Shown here: piece by piece, positions 23,458 to 33,000 of the stretch
How positions within the stretch are numbered: position 1 is the stretch's first letter
Layout: each line of letters begins with the position of its first letter
NCBI GenBank assembly: GCA_017615445.1
Contig: JAGAAD010000081.1
Span: forward strand, 1-33,178
Direction: 5' to 3'
DNA: 33,178 nt
DNA from: Bacteroidales bacterium
Lineage (GTDB): Bacteria; Bacteroidota; Bacteroidia; Bacteroidales; UBA932
Translations under genes and position numbers: made by a program
Notes under the pieces: model-generated
Database searches by the model: none
What the model saw: the letters and a program-made list of their open reading frames with translations, nothing else
Told to the model about the DNA's origin: nothing

Positions 23458-23577
23458 TATTGTTTCTTTCCTTTAAAATACAACAACAACTATTTAGGCC
23501 GAAATCATCAAATGGTCCCAGACTCGATTACCAAAAGTGCCGTTACTTGCCGAAACCTCGCCGGGACTGCATAAACA

Positions 23578-23618
23578 GCGAAGCGGCTGGAAAACATTCG
23601 TTTATCCAGCCGCTTCGC
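23578..23618 (-). terminator. Long hairpin between the AT-rich island and floA
   Basis: A perfect 13-bp stem, GCGAAGCGGCTGG (23578-23590) and CCAGCCGCTTCGC (23606-23618), has a 15-base loop. It lies 19 bases beyond the floA stop on the minus strand and probably ends that operon. It could act in both directions. The flanking stretch 23458-23577 shows no gene. Confidence 0.75.
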
Positions 23619-23636
23619 GTTTGAAGCATTCACCTT

Positions 23637-24587
23637 TTAGTCTTTCGCGATGGTTTCGCGCATCTCGGTGTCGGCTTGGATGTTCTTCATCCGGTAATAG
23701 TCCATGATGCCGAGATTGCCGTTGCGGAAAGCTTCCGCCATGGCGAGAGGGACCTGAGCCTCGGCCTCGATGACCTGGGCGCGCGCCTCCTGCGCCTTCG
23801 CCTTCATCTCCTGCTCGAGAGCGACTGCCATTGCACGGCGCTCCTCTGCGCGCGCCTGCGCGATGTTCTTGTCCGCATCGGCCTGGTCCATCTGAAGGAC
23901 CGCGCCGATGTTCTTACCCACGTCGATGTCTGCGATATCGATCGAGAGAATCTCGAATGCGGTTCCGGCGTCGAGGCCCTTGTTAAGAACGACCTTGGAG
24001 ATGGAATCCGGGTTCTCTAGCACTTCTTTGTGAGACTCTGCCGAACCGATGCTGGAGACTATGCCTTCGCCGACTCGGGCGAGAACGGTCTCTTCTCCGG
24101 CACCGCCCACGAGCTGCTTGATGTTTGCGCGCACGGTCACACGGGCCTTTGCGATCAGCTGGATACCGTCTTTAGCAACGGCAGTAACCGGCGGGGTGTT
24201 GATGACCTTGGGGTTAACGGACATCTGCACGGCTTCGAACACGTCGCGGCCTGCGAGGTCGATAGCCGCAGCCATCTTGAAGTCCAGGGGAATGTTGGCT
24301 TTGTTGGCCGAGATGAGAGCCATCACGACTTTGCTCACGTTTCCTTTGGCCAGATAGTGCGCTTCAAGTTCGTTGGCCTTTAGGGTCAGGCCGGCTTTTG
24401 TTCCGGTGATGAGGGCCATGACGATGGTGTTGGGATTGACTCCCCTCCAGCGCATGAGCACGAGGTGAATAAGGCTAACCCTTACTCCGGACAGAATTGC
24501 CTGAAACCAGAGCGGAACGGGGAAGAACCAGAGGAGAATGATGAGGGCGACAATTATTATCGCACCCCAGATGATGATTTGAGTCAT
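23637..24587 (-). CDS. floA: Flotillin-like protein FloA
   Basis: The 316-residue SPFH-related scaffold of membrane microdomains has an N-terminal hairpin membrane segment (about 3-35, [23 protein letters not shown]). The flotillin-like core follows, with [18 protein letters not shown] (36-53), [45 protein letters not shown] and [38 protein letters not shown]. The C-terminal alanine/glutamate coiled coil (about 240-290) supports oligomerisation. This is the B. subtilis FloA (YqfA) type, about 331 residues there. The gene lies 7 bases after the NfeD gene, the usual flotillin partner. In Bacteroidota the function is not well studied; membrane organisation is inferred. Confidence 0.95.
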   Translation of the reverse strand: MTQIIIWGAIIIVALIILLWFFPVPLWFQAILSGVRVSLIHLVLMRWRGVNPNTIVMALITGTKAGLTLKANELEAHYLAKGNVSKVVMALISANKANIPLDFKMAAAIDLAGRDVFEAVQMSVNPKVINTPPVTAVAKDGIQLIAKARVTVRANIKQLVGGAGEETVLARVGEGIVSSIGSAESHKEVLENPDSISKVVLNKGLDAGTAFEILSIDIADIDVGKNIGAVLQMDQADADKNIAQARAEERRAMAVALEQEMKAKAQEARAQVIEAEAQVPLAMAEAFRNGNLGIMDYYRMKNIQADTEMRETIAKD

Positions 24588-24594
24588 ATGGCTG

Positions 24595-25065
24595 TCAGTT
24601 TGTTGGTTTTACTTTCACTTCGTTGTCTTCGACGGCTATCACTTCGACCTCCACGCCGGGGTCCACAAAATTGCCGTCTGCATTGTGCACCTCGCAGGTG
24701 ACTTTTTCGAATTTCACCTTGCCGATGGGGACGAGGCGGCTGAGGGTGATTCCCTTGTCGCCCACTGCGACCTGCTCGACTTCAGTGTTGGTCTTCACGT
24801 CTATCTGCTCCTTCTGCTCGAGCTTTTTCCAGCTCTTGCCCCTGAGCATCCAGATAAAGAGGATAACCACGATTACGGCCACCACCGCCGTGACGATGGT
24901 TCCGGTCTGGGTGCCTTCCTTAATGAAAGCATACACGCATGCACCCACGAAGGAGGCCAGGCCGACTATTCCGGCGAAACCCATTCCGGGGGTCAGTAGG
25001 AACTCGATCAGCATCATGAGGACGCCGAGAAGCACCAGGGAGATAATAATGAGAGTAGGGGTCAT
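24595..25065 (-). CDS. NfeD-like membrane protein
   Basis: The 156-residue inner-membrane protein has three to four N-terminal helices (about 4-25, 30-48 and 57-77), including the family motif [15 protein letters not shown]-terminal OB-fold domain (about 95-154) has [19 protein letters not shown] and [25 protein letters not shown]. This is the short NfeD form (without the ClpP-like protease domain) that pairs with flotillin-like proteins. It sits 7 bases upstream of floA and 1 base after the stop of the preceding gene, so the three genes form one operon. It probably assists assembly of FloA membrane domains. Confidence 0.93.
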   Translation of the reverse strand: MTPTLIIISLVLLGVLMMLIEFLLTPGMGFAGIVGLASFVGACVYAFIKEGTQTGTIVTAVVAVIVVILFIWMLRGKSWKKLEQKEQIDVKTNTEVEQVAVGDKGITLSRLVPIGKVKFEKVTCEVHNADGNFVDPGVEVEVIAVEDNEVKVKPTN

Positions 25066-25066
25066 A

Positions 25067-26428
25067 TTATTCGTCGAATATTATTTTAATGGTTGGACCG
25101 TAGGATTTCTTCGTGAAGGGGAATGAGCCTTCCACACCGGTGGTCACAAGCTCGTTTTCACCTATGCCGTAGGCGGACTGTCCGCTGAGGATCAGCTCCT
25201 CCAGGCGGGTCTTCTCCGCAAGGATTGTGTTAAGCTCTTCCTGCACGGTGGGGCGCTCCTCGGGAGCGACGTTTTCTATCTTAAGGCGGAGCTCCTGCTC
25301 CTTGTCCACGGCCTGCTGGTACTGTGCCTGCAGGGCATCGCCGCGGACTTCGGCCTCGGAGTCGTGGACATTAGGGGCGAGTTCGGCTATCTGCGCAAGC
25401 TCCTTGGGCTTGTTCACTGCGCGGTAGCTGGTCTTTTCGGAGTTCCTGATCACATAGACGTGGACATCCTCTCCGTCCTGGCTGAGGCCGCGGGTGCTGG
25501 CGAAGACGCTGTAGAGGCCGTCTTCCGTCTTCATGAAGAGGAAGTCGTCGTAGGGCGAGTTGTAGGGGAAGCCCATGTTGTGAGGCTCGCCCCACTCGCC
25601 GAGTTTCTCGTCCCAGTCTGCATAATACAGGTCGTACCCTCCGAATCCGGGCAGGTTCTTCGAAGCGAAGTACATCCTGTCGCCGTCATACATAGGGTAT
25701 ATCATGTCCAGCGAGCTGTCGCGGTTCAGGTGGATCTCCGAGTCCGTTCCGGGATAGTAGACCGCCGGAGCGCCGATTACCGGCCGCCAGGACTTATCCG
25801 GCAGAGGATAATAGAGGAAGAAGTCGTCCACGCTGAACAGGGCGCGCGCGACCACCTTCAGGTCCGGAATCTTCTGAGTGTGGCTTCTTGCATAGTCACA
25901 CTGCTTGCGGCTGGCGGTGATGGCGGCTTTGTAGTCTGGATCCGAGCACAGGCCTTCGGCCTTGAGGAAACATTCGTAGGCCTTGGCGAAGTAGTACAAC
26001 TCGCTGTAGTCGTTACCCTTCTGCACGAGTTCGTCGATGGTGGCGGCGACTCTGTCCAGGCTGTCCTGACGCGCCCGCAAGAGGCTGTCAGCCCGCTGCT
26101 GGGCCCGGATGATGCTGTCCTGCCGGACGAGCAGGCTGTCAGCGATCCTGCGGGCGCGCTGCACGCTGTCCAGGTAGGCCAGGTATGATTCTTCGTAGGA
26201 GATCAGGGAGTCTTCCGGCACGTTCTTGGTCAGGGCAGTGTCCGTCCCGGGGAGGATAATCAGCCCGGAGTCCGTGACCATCCTTATCCAAAGGCTGTCG
26301 CGCGCGGAGAGAGGGCCGCGCGGCACGGGCTTTATCTTCGCCTTCGGCGCAGCGCCCGCCGAAAAGAACGGGGCCGCCAGCGCCAGAAGCGCAAGCACGA
26401 CGACGGTTTTTAGACCCAGCCCTTTCAT
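25067..26428 (-). CDS. Secreted coiled-coil/PD40-repeat protein
   Basis: The 453-residue exported protein has a signal peptide (about 1-26, ending FFSAGA). A Gln/Arg/Asp-rich helix with repeating ADSLL/RQDS units (about 88-135) is followed by a TPR-like part (about 140-190). A beta-propeller segment has the PD40-type motif RMYFASKNLPGFGGYDLYYADW, then GEWGEPHNMGFPYNSPYDDFLF (about 251-298). A second helical region (about 360-415) follows, and then a C-terminal tail. Such PD40 modules occur in Bacteroidota envelope proteins near OmpA-type domains, but no OmpA domain is present. It is the first gene of the floA operon. The role is unknown; an envelope-linked function is inferred. Confidence 0.75.
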   Translation of the reverse strand: MKGLGLKTVVVLALLALAAPFFSAGAAPKAKIKPVPRGPLSARDSLWIRMVTDSGLIILPGTDTALTKNVPEDSLISYEESYLAYLDSVQRARRIADSLLVRQDSIIRAQQRADSLLRARQDSLDRVAATIDELVQKGNDYSELYYFAKAYECFLKAEGLCSDPDYKAAITASRKQCDYARSHTQKIPDLKVVARALFSVDDFFLYYPLPDKSWRPVIGAPAVYYPGTDSEIHLNRDSSLDMIYPMYDGDRMYFASKNLPGFGGYDLYYADWDEKLGEWGEPHNMGFPYNSPYDDFLFMKTEDGLYSVFASTRGLSQDGEDVHVYVIRNSEKTSYRAVNKPKELAQIAELAPNVHDSEAEVRGDALQAQYQQAVDKEQELRLKIENVAPEERPTVQEELNTILAEKTRLEELILSGQSAYGIGENELVTTGVEGSFPFTKKSYGPTIKIIFDE

Positions 26429-26450
26429 ACCCCAGTGTGTGTATAGATTA

Positions 26451-26458
26451 CAAAAATA
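26451..26458 (-). promoter_or_regulatory. -7 box TATTTTTG for the PD40-NfeD-floA operon
   Basis: Read on the minus strand, TATTTTTG matches TAnnTTTG and lies about 22 bases before the start codon at 26428. No strong -33 element is seen. Confidence 0.5.
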
Positions 26459-26500
26459 GCAAATAAGATGATTTGTCCTTTCTTTGTGTGAAATTTTTGT

Positions 26501-26508
26501 TAAATTTG
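26501..26508 (+). promoter_or_regulatory. -7 box TAAATTTG for secDF
   Basis: A TAnnTTTG match lies about 52 bases before the secDF ATG at 26561. TTTG copies occur at 26472 and 26483, but their spacing (25 and 14 bases) is not ideal. Confidence 0.55.
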
Positions 26509-26560
26509 CGGGCTCATTTGCAAGCAGAACAAATAATAATCAAAAATACTAACAAAAATT

Positions 26561-29500
26561 ATGCAAAGTAAAGGCGCAATCAGACTCGTAGCGATTCTCC
26601 TCGCCCTTGCCTGCGTATGGCAGCTCTCCTTCACCGCCGTCACCGGCATCATGGAAAAGAAGGCAGACAAATATGCAGAGAAGGCTGTGGAGGCTTTCGA
26701 CCTGTCCAAAGTTGCTGCTGAGGATCAGGCCTATGCGCTCGATTCTATCAGGAAGCACCAGAGCAGATGGTACACAGACTCCATCTCCTCGGAAAAAGTC
26801 TATCTCGGACAAACTTACAAAGATGTAAAGGCAAAGGAAATAAACCTCGGTCTGGATCTCAAGGGCGGTATGAACGTCATGCTGCAGGTTCAGCTGGAGG
26901 ACCTCGTGAAGGCCCTCGCAGGTGAGCAGACCCCTGAGTTCAACAAGGCCGTGGCCCTGGCCAAGGAGCGTTCGGTGAGCAGCCGCGGCGACTTCATCAC
27001 CCTCTTCGCAGAGGCTTGGAAGGAAGTGGCAAACGGCCAGAGGCTCGCCCAGATATTCGGCACATACGAGATGCGTGACCGCATCAAGCCGGACAGCACA
27101 GACGACGAAGTCATTTCGGTGATCCGCGAGGATGCGGAGGCCGCGGTGGCAAACTCCTTCAACGTGCTCCGCAACCGTATCGACCGCTTCGGTGTGGCTT
27201 CTCCCTCCATCCAGAGGCTCGGAAACACCGGACGCATCCTTATCGAACTCCCGGGCGTGAAAGAGCCCGAGCGTGTTCGTAAACTCCTCCAGGGAACCGC
27301 ATCCCTCGAGTTCTGGACCACATTCGAGAACTCCGAGATCATGCCTTATCTCGAGGAAGCAAACGAGACTCTCGCACAGCTCGCCAGCTCAGAGGCTCCG
27401 GCCGAGAAGGCCACCGCTTCGGACGACGTGGTGGAGCAGGAGCTCGCCCAGCAGAAGGGTTCTAACGCAGAGCTCGAGGCCTACAAGAAGGCTAACCCCC
27501 TCTTCGCCGTCCTCACCCCTTCGCAGAGCCGTCAGGGCGCTCTGATCGGTTATGCAAACGCAGTGGACACCGCTCGCGTGAACGCCCTCCTCAAGGAGAC
27601 CGCAGACATCTTCCCGGCCGAGTTCCGCCCGATGTGGTCGGTTAAGCCGTCCGAGTATGTGGCTGTGGACAATGTCTACGAACTCATCGCCATCAAGGTC
27701 AGCTCCCGCGACGGAAAGGCCCCTCTGGACGGTAGTGTGGTGACAGACGCCCGCGTGTCTTACAACAACCAGCGCGGCGGCGGCGCTCCTTCCGTCTCGA
27801 TGTCCATGAACGCCGAAGGCGCAAACATCTGGGCACGCCTGACCAAGGACAACATCGGCAAGCAGATTGCCATCGTCCTGGACGGAACCGTGTACTCATA
27901 CCCGGTCGTGAACACCGAAATCACCGGAGGTAACTCCGAGATCAGCGGCCACTTCGACATCGAAGAGGCCACCGACCTTACGAACGTTCTGAAGTCCGGT
28001 AAACTTCCCGCCCCTGCGACCATCGTCCAGGAGCAGGTTGTGGGTCCTTCCCTCGGCGCAGAGTCCATCCGTGCGGGTCTGATTTCCTTTATCATCGCTT
28101 TCATCCTCGTGCTTCTGTACATGATCTTCTTCTATCAGGGAGCAGGTCTTGTGGCAGACGTCGCACTTGTGACCAACGTCGTGTTCCTCTTCGGCACCCT
28201 CGCAGCTTTCGGTGCAACCCTCACCCTCCCGGGTATCGCGGGTCTCATCCTGACGCTGGGTATGGCTGTGGATGCGAACGTTATCATCTATGAGCGCGTG
28301 AAGGAAGAGCTCAAGGCCGGCAAGGGCCTGAGCAAGGCTATCCACGACGGTTACCAGAATGCATATTCCGCCATTATCGACGGCCAGGTGACCACCCTCC
28401 TCACCGGTATCGTTCTCTTCGTGTTCGGTTCGGGTCCTATCCAGGGCTTCGCCACCACCCTCATCATCGGTATCATCACTTCAGTGATCACCTCTATCTT
28501 CATCACGAGGATCATCTTCGACGACCGTGTCAGCAAGGGTAAGAACATCACCTTCGAGAACAACTTCACCAGGAACTTCCTCAAGAACACGAAGATCAAC
28601 TTCATCGGCGGACGCAAATGGTCCTACATCATCTCCGGTTCCGTCATCGTGCTCGCTCTCTGCTCTATCTTCATCAAGGGCTTCACCTACGGTGTCGACT
28701 TCACCGGCGGCCGCACCTACATCGTGCGCTTCGACAAGCCCGTGGTAGCAGAAGAGGTTCGCGCCAAGACCATCGAGGTCTTCAACGCAGCCGTCGCTGC
28801 AGACGAGACAGTCGGCAACGCCTCCGTGGAGGTCAAGCAGTATGGTGGAGACAGCCAGATGAAGGTCACGACCTCGTACAAGTACAAGGACGAATCTTCT
28901 TCCGTGGATGCCGAAATCGAAGGCATGCTCTACGAAGCTCTCAGCGGATTCTACTCGGAGCCCGTCAGCTTCAGCGAGTTCACCAGCACTCTCGAGAACC
29001 CTAACGGTATCATCAGTTCCGACAAGGTCGGCGCATCGATCGCAAGCGACATCAGGCGCAACGCCATCATCGCTGTGATTATCGCCCTCCTCGTGATCTT
29101 CGGCTACATAGCCTGGAGGTTCAAGGGCTGGGCATGGGGTCTCGGCGGTGTGGTTTCGCTGGCACACACAGCAATCATCATAATCGGATTCTTCTCGTTC
29201 TTCTCGGGTATCCTTCCGTTCAACCTTGATGTGGACCAGACCTTTATCGCCGCAATCCTGACGATAATCGGTTACGCCATCAACGACAACGTGGTTATCT
29301 TCGACCGTATCCGCGAGAACCTGATGCTCCACCCGAACGACGACTTCAAGGACACCGTGAACAAGGCTCTGAACGCCACCCTCACCCGTACGGTGAACAC
29401 CTCGGTCTCCACTCTCCTCCCGATGCTCGCTATCGCGATCTTCGGCGGCGAGAGCATCCGCGGTCTCTCCGTGGCCCTCTGCCTCGGTATCATCATCGGA

Positions 29501-29575
29501 ACCTACGCTTCGATAATGATCGGTACCCCTATCATGGTGGACACCATCCTCCGTCGCAAAGCCGCGAAGAAGTAA
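26561..29575 (+). CDS. secDF: Fused protein-export membrane protein SecDF
   Basis: The 1004-residue inner-membrane protein works with SecYEG, using the proton gradient to pull exported proteins out of the channel. It joins SecD and SecF in one chain, as is usual in Bacteroidota. The N-terminal helix (about 7-28) precedes LGLDLKGGMNVMLQV (SecD P1 start) and the RNRIDRFGVASPSIQRLG block. SecD helices begin at about 505, with LTLPGIAGLILTLGMAVDANVIIYERVKEEL holding the conserved Asp-Ala-Asn. The SecF part begins near 672 (NFIGGRKWSYIISG), with FTYGVDFTGGRTYIVRF and INDNVVIFDRIREN. A linker of about 30 residues rich in Ala/Glu (about 268-300) lies within the SecD periplasmic region. A good terminator follows. 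Confidence 0.97.
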   Translation: MQSKGAIRLVAILLALACVWQLSFTAVTGIMEKKADKYAEKAVEAFDLSKVAAEDQAYALDSIRKHQSRWYTDSISSEKVYLGQTYKDVKAKEINLGLDLKGGMNVMLQVQLEDLVKALAGEQTPEFNKAVALAKERSVSSRGDFITLFAEAWKEVANGQRLAQIFGTYEMRDRIKPDSTDDEVISVIREDAEAAVANSFNVLRNRIDRFGVASPSIQRLGNTGRILIELPGVKEPERVRKLLQGTASLEFWTTFENSEIMPYLEEANETLAQLASSEAPAEKATASDDVVEQELAQQKGSNAELEAYKKANPLFAVLTPSQSRQGALIGYANAVDTARVNALLKETADIFPAEFRPMWSVKPSEYVAVDNVYELIAIKVSSRDGKAPLDGSVVTDARVSYNNQRGGGAPSVSMSMNAEGANIWARLTKDNIGKQIAIVLDGTVYSYPVVNTEITGGNSEISGHFDIEEATDLTNVLKSGKLPAPATIVQEQVVGPSLGAESIRAGLISFIIAFILVLLYMIFFYQGAGLVADVALVTNVVFLFGTLAAFGATLTLPGIAGLILTLGMAVDANVIIYERVKEELKAGKGLSKAIHDGYQNAYSAIIDGQVTTLLTGIVLFVFGSGPIQGFATTLIIGIITSVITSIFITRIIFDDRVSKGKNITFENNFTRNFLKNTKINFIGGRKWSYIISGSVIVLALCSIFIKGFTYGVDFTGGRTYIVRFDKPVVAEEVRAKTIEVFNAAVAADETVGNASVEVKQYGGDSQMKVTTSYKYKDESSSVDAEIEGMLYEALSGFYSEPVSFSEFTSTLENPNGIISSDKVGASIASDIRRNAIIAVIIALLVIFGYIAWRFKGWAWGLGGVVSLAHTAIIIIGFFSFFSGILPFNLDVDQTFIAAILTIIGYAINDNVVIFDRIRENLMLHPNDDFKDTVNKALNATLTRTVNTSVSTLLPMLAIAIFGGESIRGLSVALCLGIIIGTYASIMIGTPIMVDTILRRKAAKK

Positions 29576-29577
29576 GT

Positions 29578-29633
29578 CCGGCGCTCCGGACGTCATTCCG
29601 GCGCCCGGACGTCATTCCCGACCAGATCGGGAA
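29578..29633. repeat. Tandem 20-base repeat and TTCCCGA/TCGGGAA palindrome
   Basis: Units at 29578-29597 and 29598-29616 are near-identical (CCGGCGCtCCGGACGTCATT, the second lacking one base). The palindrome TTCCCGA-ccaga-TCGGGAA (29615-29633) follows. GTCATTCCCGA...TCGGGAA is a form I recognise as common in intergenic repeats of Bacteroidales genomes. Confidence 0.65.
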
Positions 29634-29640
29634 ACCCCAT

Positions 29641-29670
29641 AAAAGCCGACCCCTCCCGGGCCGGCTTTTT
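29641..29670 (+). terminator. secDF terminator
   Basis: The stem AAAAGCCG (29641-29648) and CGGCTTTT (29662-29669) carries a GC-rich loop that can pair further and runs into six Ts. It lies 65 bases after the secDF stop. Confidence 0.8.
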
Positions 29671-29760
29671 TGCGCCTTGACCTCCTGTCTGCCGTCCCCC
29701 GACACTGTTTTCCCTCCCGGGACCCCTCTATTGTCCCCTCGCTCCGCCGTCTTCGCTTTT

Positions 29761-29850
29761 TTTGCGGAAATGCCACACGCTTACCCACGTCAGGGGACCT
29801 TCTGGGGCCGGTCGATGTGTGGCTGGGGGCAATTTTGCCCGCAGCCACAC
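29761..29850 (+). repeat. 90-base flanking repeat, copy A
   Basis: This aligns without gaps to 33089-33178. The right-hand 53 bases (29798-29850 against 33126-33178) differ at one position; the left part shows about a dozen differences but keeps GTGCCACAC-type blocks. It ends in a long hairpin (29817-29850): GTGTGGCTG and CAGCCACAC enclose GGGCA-attt-TGCCC. The copies bracket the STAND gene in the same orientation. Confidence 0.9.
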
Positions 29851-29958
29851 GCTCGGTGCCCCCAAAACCACTTATGAGCGGGGTCGGTGTGTGGCACCTC
29901 TGCGGATTTGCGGAGGGAAAGAAGATAATGGGGTAAGCGTGTGGCACCTCTGCGGATT
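29771..29958. repeat. Inverted/direct repeat array around the hairpin
   Basis: TGCCACACGCTTACCC (29771-29786) is perfectly inverted at 29931-29946. A 20-base unit, GTGTGGCACCTCTGCGGATT, occurs at 29889-29908 and again at 29939-29958. With the central hairpin (29817-29850) this makes a structured block of about 190 bases. No coding frame with support is present anywhere in 29576-30027. Confidence 0.85.
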
Positions 29959-30027
29959 CGCGCGAGGGGCGGACACAAAAATCCCCGCGGGAAAAACCGA
30001 CGGGGAAAGAGGAGATATAGAATCTCT

Positions 30028-33000
30028 TTATGCGTTCAGCGCATCTTCCGTAAGGCGGAGATTGTAGCTTGCAATACCGGCCTGGTCGGAAGAAACGGCG
30101 CTCAAGATGGAATAGGATTCGCTGAAATAGTGCTTAGCCTTGGCATAATCGCGCTCTATGACGTAGTAGTACATGCCGATAAAATTATATGCAAGACCGC
30201 AGTCGTCCTTCATTCTGTAGTCATTCTCTTCCCAAATTTGAATGGCCTCTTCAAAGAGCGGTTTTGCGTCGCCATAACCGGACAGATACAGCGTCATCAT
30301 GCCTAGCTTGAAACTCAGGTAAGCTGACGTAGTCGGGACAGTAACAGTCTTAGCATACTTTCTTGTGTATTCCGCACAGGTCTTGAATAATTTAAGGGAT
30401 TCGTTTTTGTGGCCAAGATTATACTCGCTGGCGCCCAACAAGAAAACGCAGTCAATGTATTGTAGGCCTTGCCAGCCAATCGAATTCCCGGCTTCCATTG
30501 CCTCACTGAGGTAATCACTCGCCGTAATCCAGTCTCCCATTTTTGTATAGCACGTCCCTATTATTACAAGAGTCTGGCAGATCGACAGGTGATTAACGCC
30601 GAAAATGGACTCGCGGATCTTCAACGCTCGCTTATAATAGTCAAGGGCTTCTTCATACTTACCGCAGGCTTCCGCCAGATATCCCTGGCCATAATAGGCA
30701 TTGGCCGTGGATTCATGATTCTCTCCAACCACTTCGAGGCTGCGCGTCAGGGCCTGATCAAAATAATACCTGGCTTCGTCCGGCCTTTTCAAATCGCAGA
30801 GAGTAATCCCGACGTTAAAATAAGAAAGAATTGTATCGAGGCTGTGACTACCACAAGCTTTCTCCGTCATTTTGAGACTGGATAGATGCACCTTTAGCCC
30901 CTCATCCTCGTCGTTCTTGTAATTAGAATAATAAGACGCGATAACGCTTAAACAATTACCCGCCAGGCCACTTTCTCCTAAGCCTATTTGCTTCGCGATG
31001 AAGTATGCCTTGTGTGCGGCATTTAGAGCGTCTTCCCATTCACCGGAGTCGGCGTGAGCCCTGGCTAAATAGAACCACGCGTTCGCCAACTCTTCGCTCT
31101 GTATGCCCTCACCAATTTCAATCGCAGTCTTAAAATAGCGCTTCGCCAAAGAATATTGGTTTGCGATAGAGAATAAGACGTACCCGATAGCGTTAAGAAT
31201 TAAAAGCCTGTACTTGTCGGCACCCACTGAACTATGGACCCAGTCCTGCGAAAGATAGACGTCGGGGTTCATGCCCTTCTTTATCAAGAAACGCCAGTAT
31301 CGGCCAAGCGTAAACAACCCCCTTCTGTAGAGTTCGCCAAAAATCTCAATCCTTGTAATATAATCGTAGAGCTCGCGCTCTTTCGCCAATTTGAAGTAGT
31401 GAACAGGAAGCTCGTCGATCGCACGGGAAGCCTTCGGGGTGTCTTTGAAATATTTAATGATGGCTTCCCTGGTTTTTGTCTCCCTTTTGGAATACTCCTC
31501 TTTCGCGGCCTCCAGGAGTCGGTTGTGGTGGAAAGACAGGAGTCCGTTATTTACGAGCAAATGCCGACGGAAGGCGCACAAGAACTGAGATAGAGATAGC
31601 TGAGTGCAGCCGGAGATAGAAAGGATTTCTGCTTCAGAGATGCCTTTGGCGGAGAATGCTATCAAGCTCAGTGCGGCCTCAACGGTTTTACTGTCAAAAT
31701 CCTTCTCCTTGCTGCGGATAATTCTGCGATAGAAGTCGCGCGAATCCCTTGAAGACAGGTAATAGTCAATTAAATGGTCCAGCTGGTCGAAAACGCCGAA
31801 AGCGAGGAGCTCATCCAGCAGTGTCTTTAACTCGTTGGCGTTTGATGCGCCGTCCCAATTGGCGATACGGTCTGTTTGCTGTGGAGTGAGTTTCTTGCCG
31901 TAGCTGGAGAGATAATAGTTGATAAGATTCCTCCTGCGATCGGGGCCAAGCGGCTCAAGGTGGAGCTCTTCGGCGCTTCGGAGCCTGATTGCGGCAAGGG
32001 TCTCATCCGCATTGGTGGTCGTAAAGATGATTTTGGATCCGGCTGGAGCTTTCTCCAACCATCTCAAACGCTTCGAATTATCATCTTCGGATAGATTGTC
32101 CACGCCGTCCAGAACCAGCAATACCGGTCCTTCTCCCGTCGCTTTTGCGAGCGATGCGCCGACGGACAGCTTTTGATCTCCGGACAACTCCTCGGAAATC
32201 GAGGCCGCCACGCTTTCTGAATCAGCGACCCCTGCAAGTCCGATGGAGCGAAAGACCACTCGATATGAGTCGGAGATAGTCTGAAGCCAGTTGGCAACCA
32301 GCGCACTTTTGCCCATTCCGCTTTCGCCGTAGACGACAAACTCCCTTCCGTTGCCGTGAAGAAAGTCGTCCAGACGGTTATAGTGGTCGGGGTTGGGCAG
32401 ATAGATTTCGCGCAGGCTTTCCAGCCTTGACTTTTCGCTAAGGCGCTCCCTCTCCACGGCAGAAAGATCCCCTTGAGGATACAAAGAATCCAGCAACGCT
32501 AAAAAATCCTTTTCTAACAAAGCACCAAGGTCCTCTGGTTTCGAAAAAGATTTGAGGGGATAACGCCCATCCTTGATTATTTCATCTTTGAGGTGCTTGA
32601 CTCGGGCGTCCTGGAAAACGCTGGAGCGCTCGTAGAAATAGGCGTGCTGGGTGCCGCTTTTTCTAAGAATACCATATTGGACCTCAATCTCCGTGACGCT
32701 TAATTGACGATCGATATCGGAAGTTAGCCAAGCACCATATTCCTGACGCAGATATGGGTTCTTATTCAATTCCTTGGCCGAAGGACACCAGCCATAACGA
32801 TCCCCTAAGATGCCGATGAAGAACGGCCTGGAGTTGTCTATCTCGCGCAGGCAGACCTCAAGAACTTTACCGTTTTCCGCCTCTGACTGGGTGATTCCCC
32901 ACCTCAGGTCCAAGGGAACAACGCCGACATTTCTTTCGGCGGCGATTTGCTGAAGCTTGGGGAAGACCATTCTCATCAGGAAATCCCTCTCTGCTTTCAT

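Noticed and set aside
29670..30067. Several short frames in the secDF-STAND gap
   Set aside because: All lie in repeat sequence and encode Pro/Arg/Cys-rich peptides with no support; the repeats explain the stretch.
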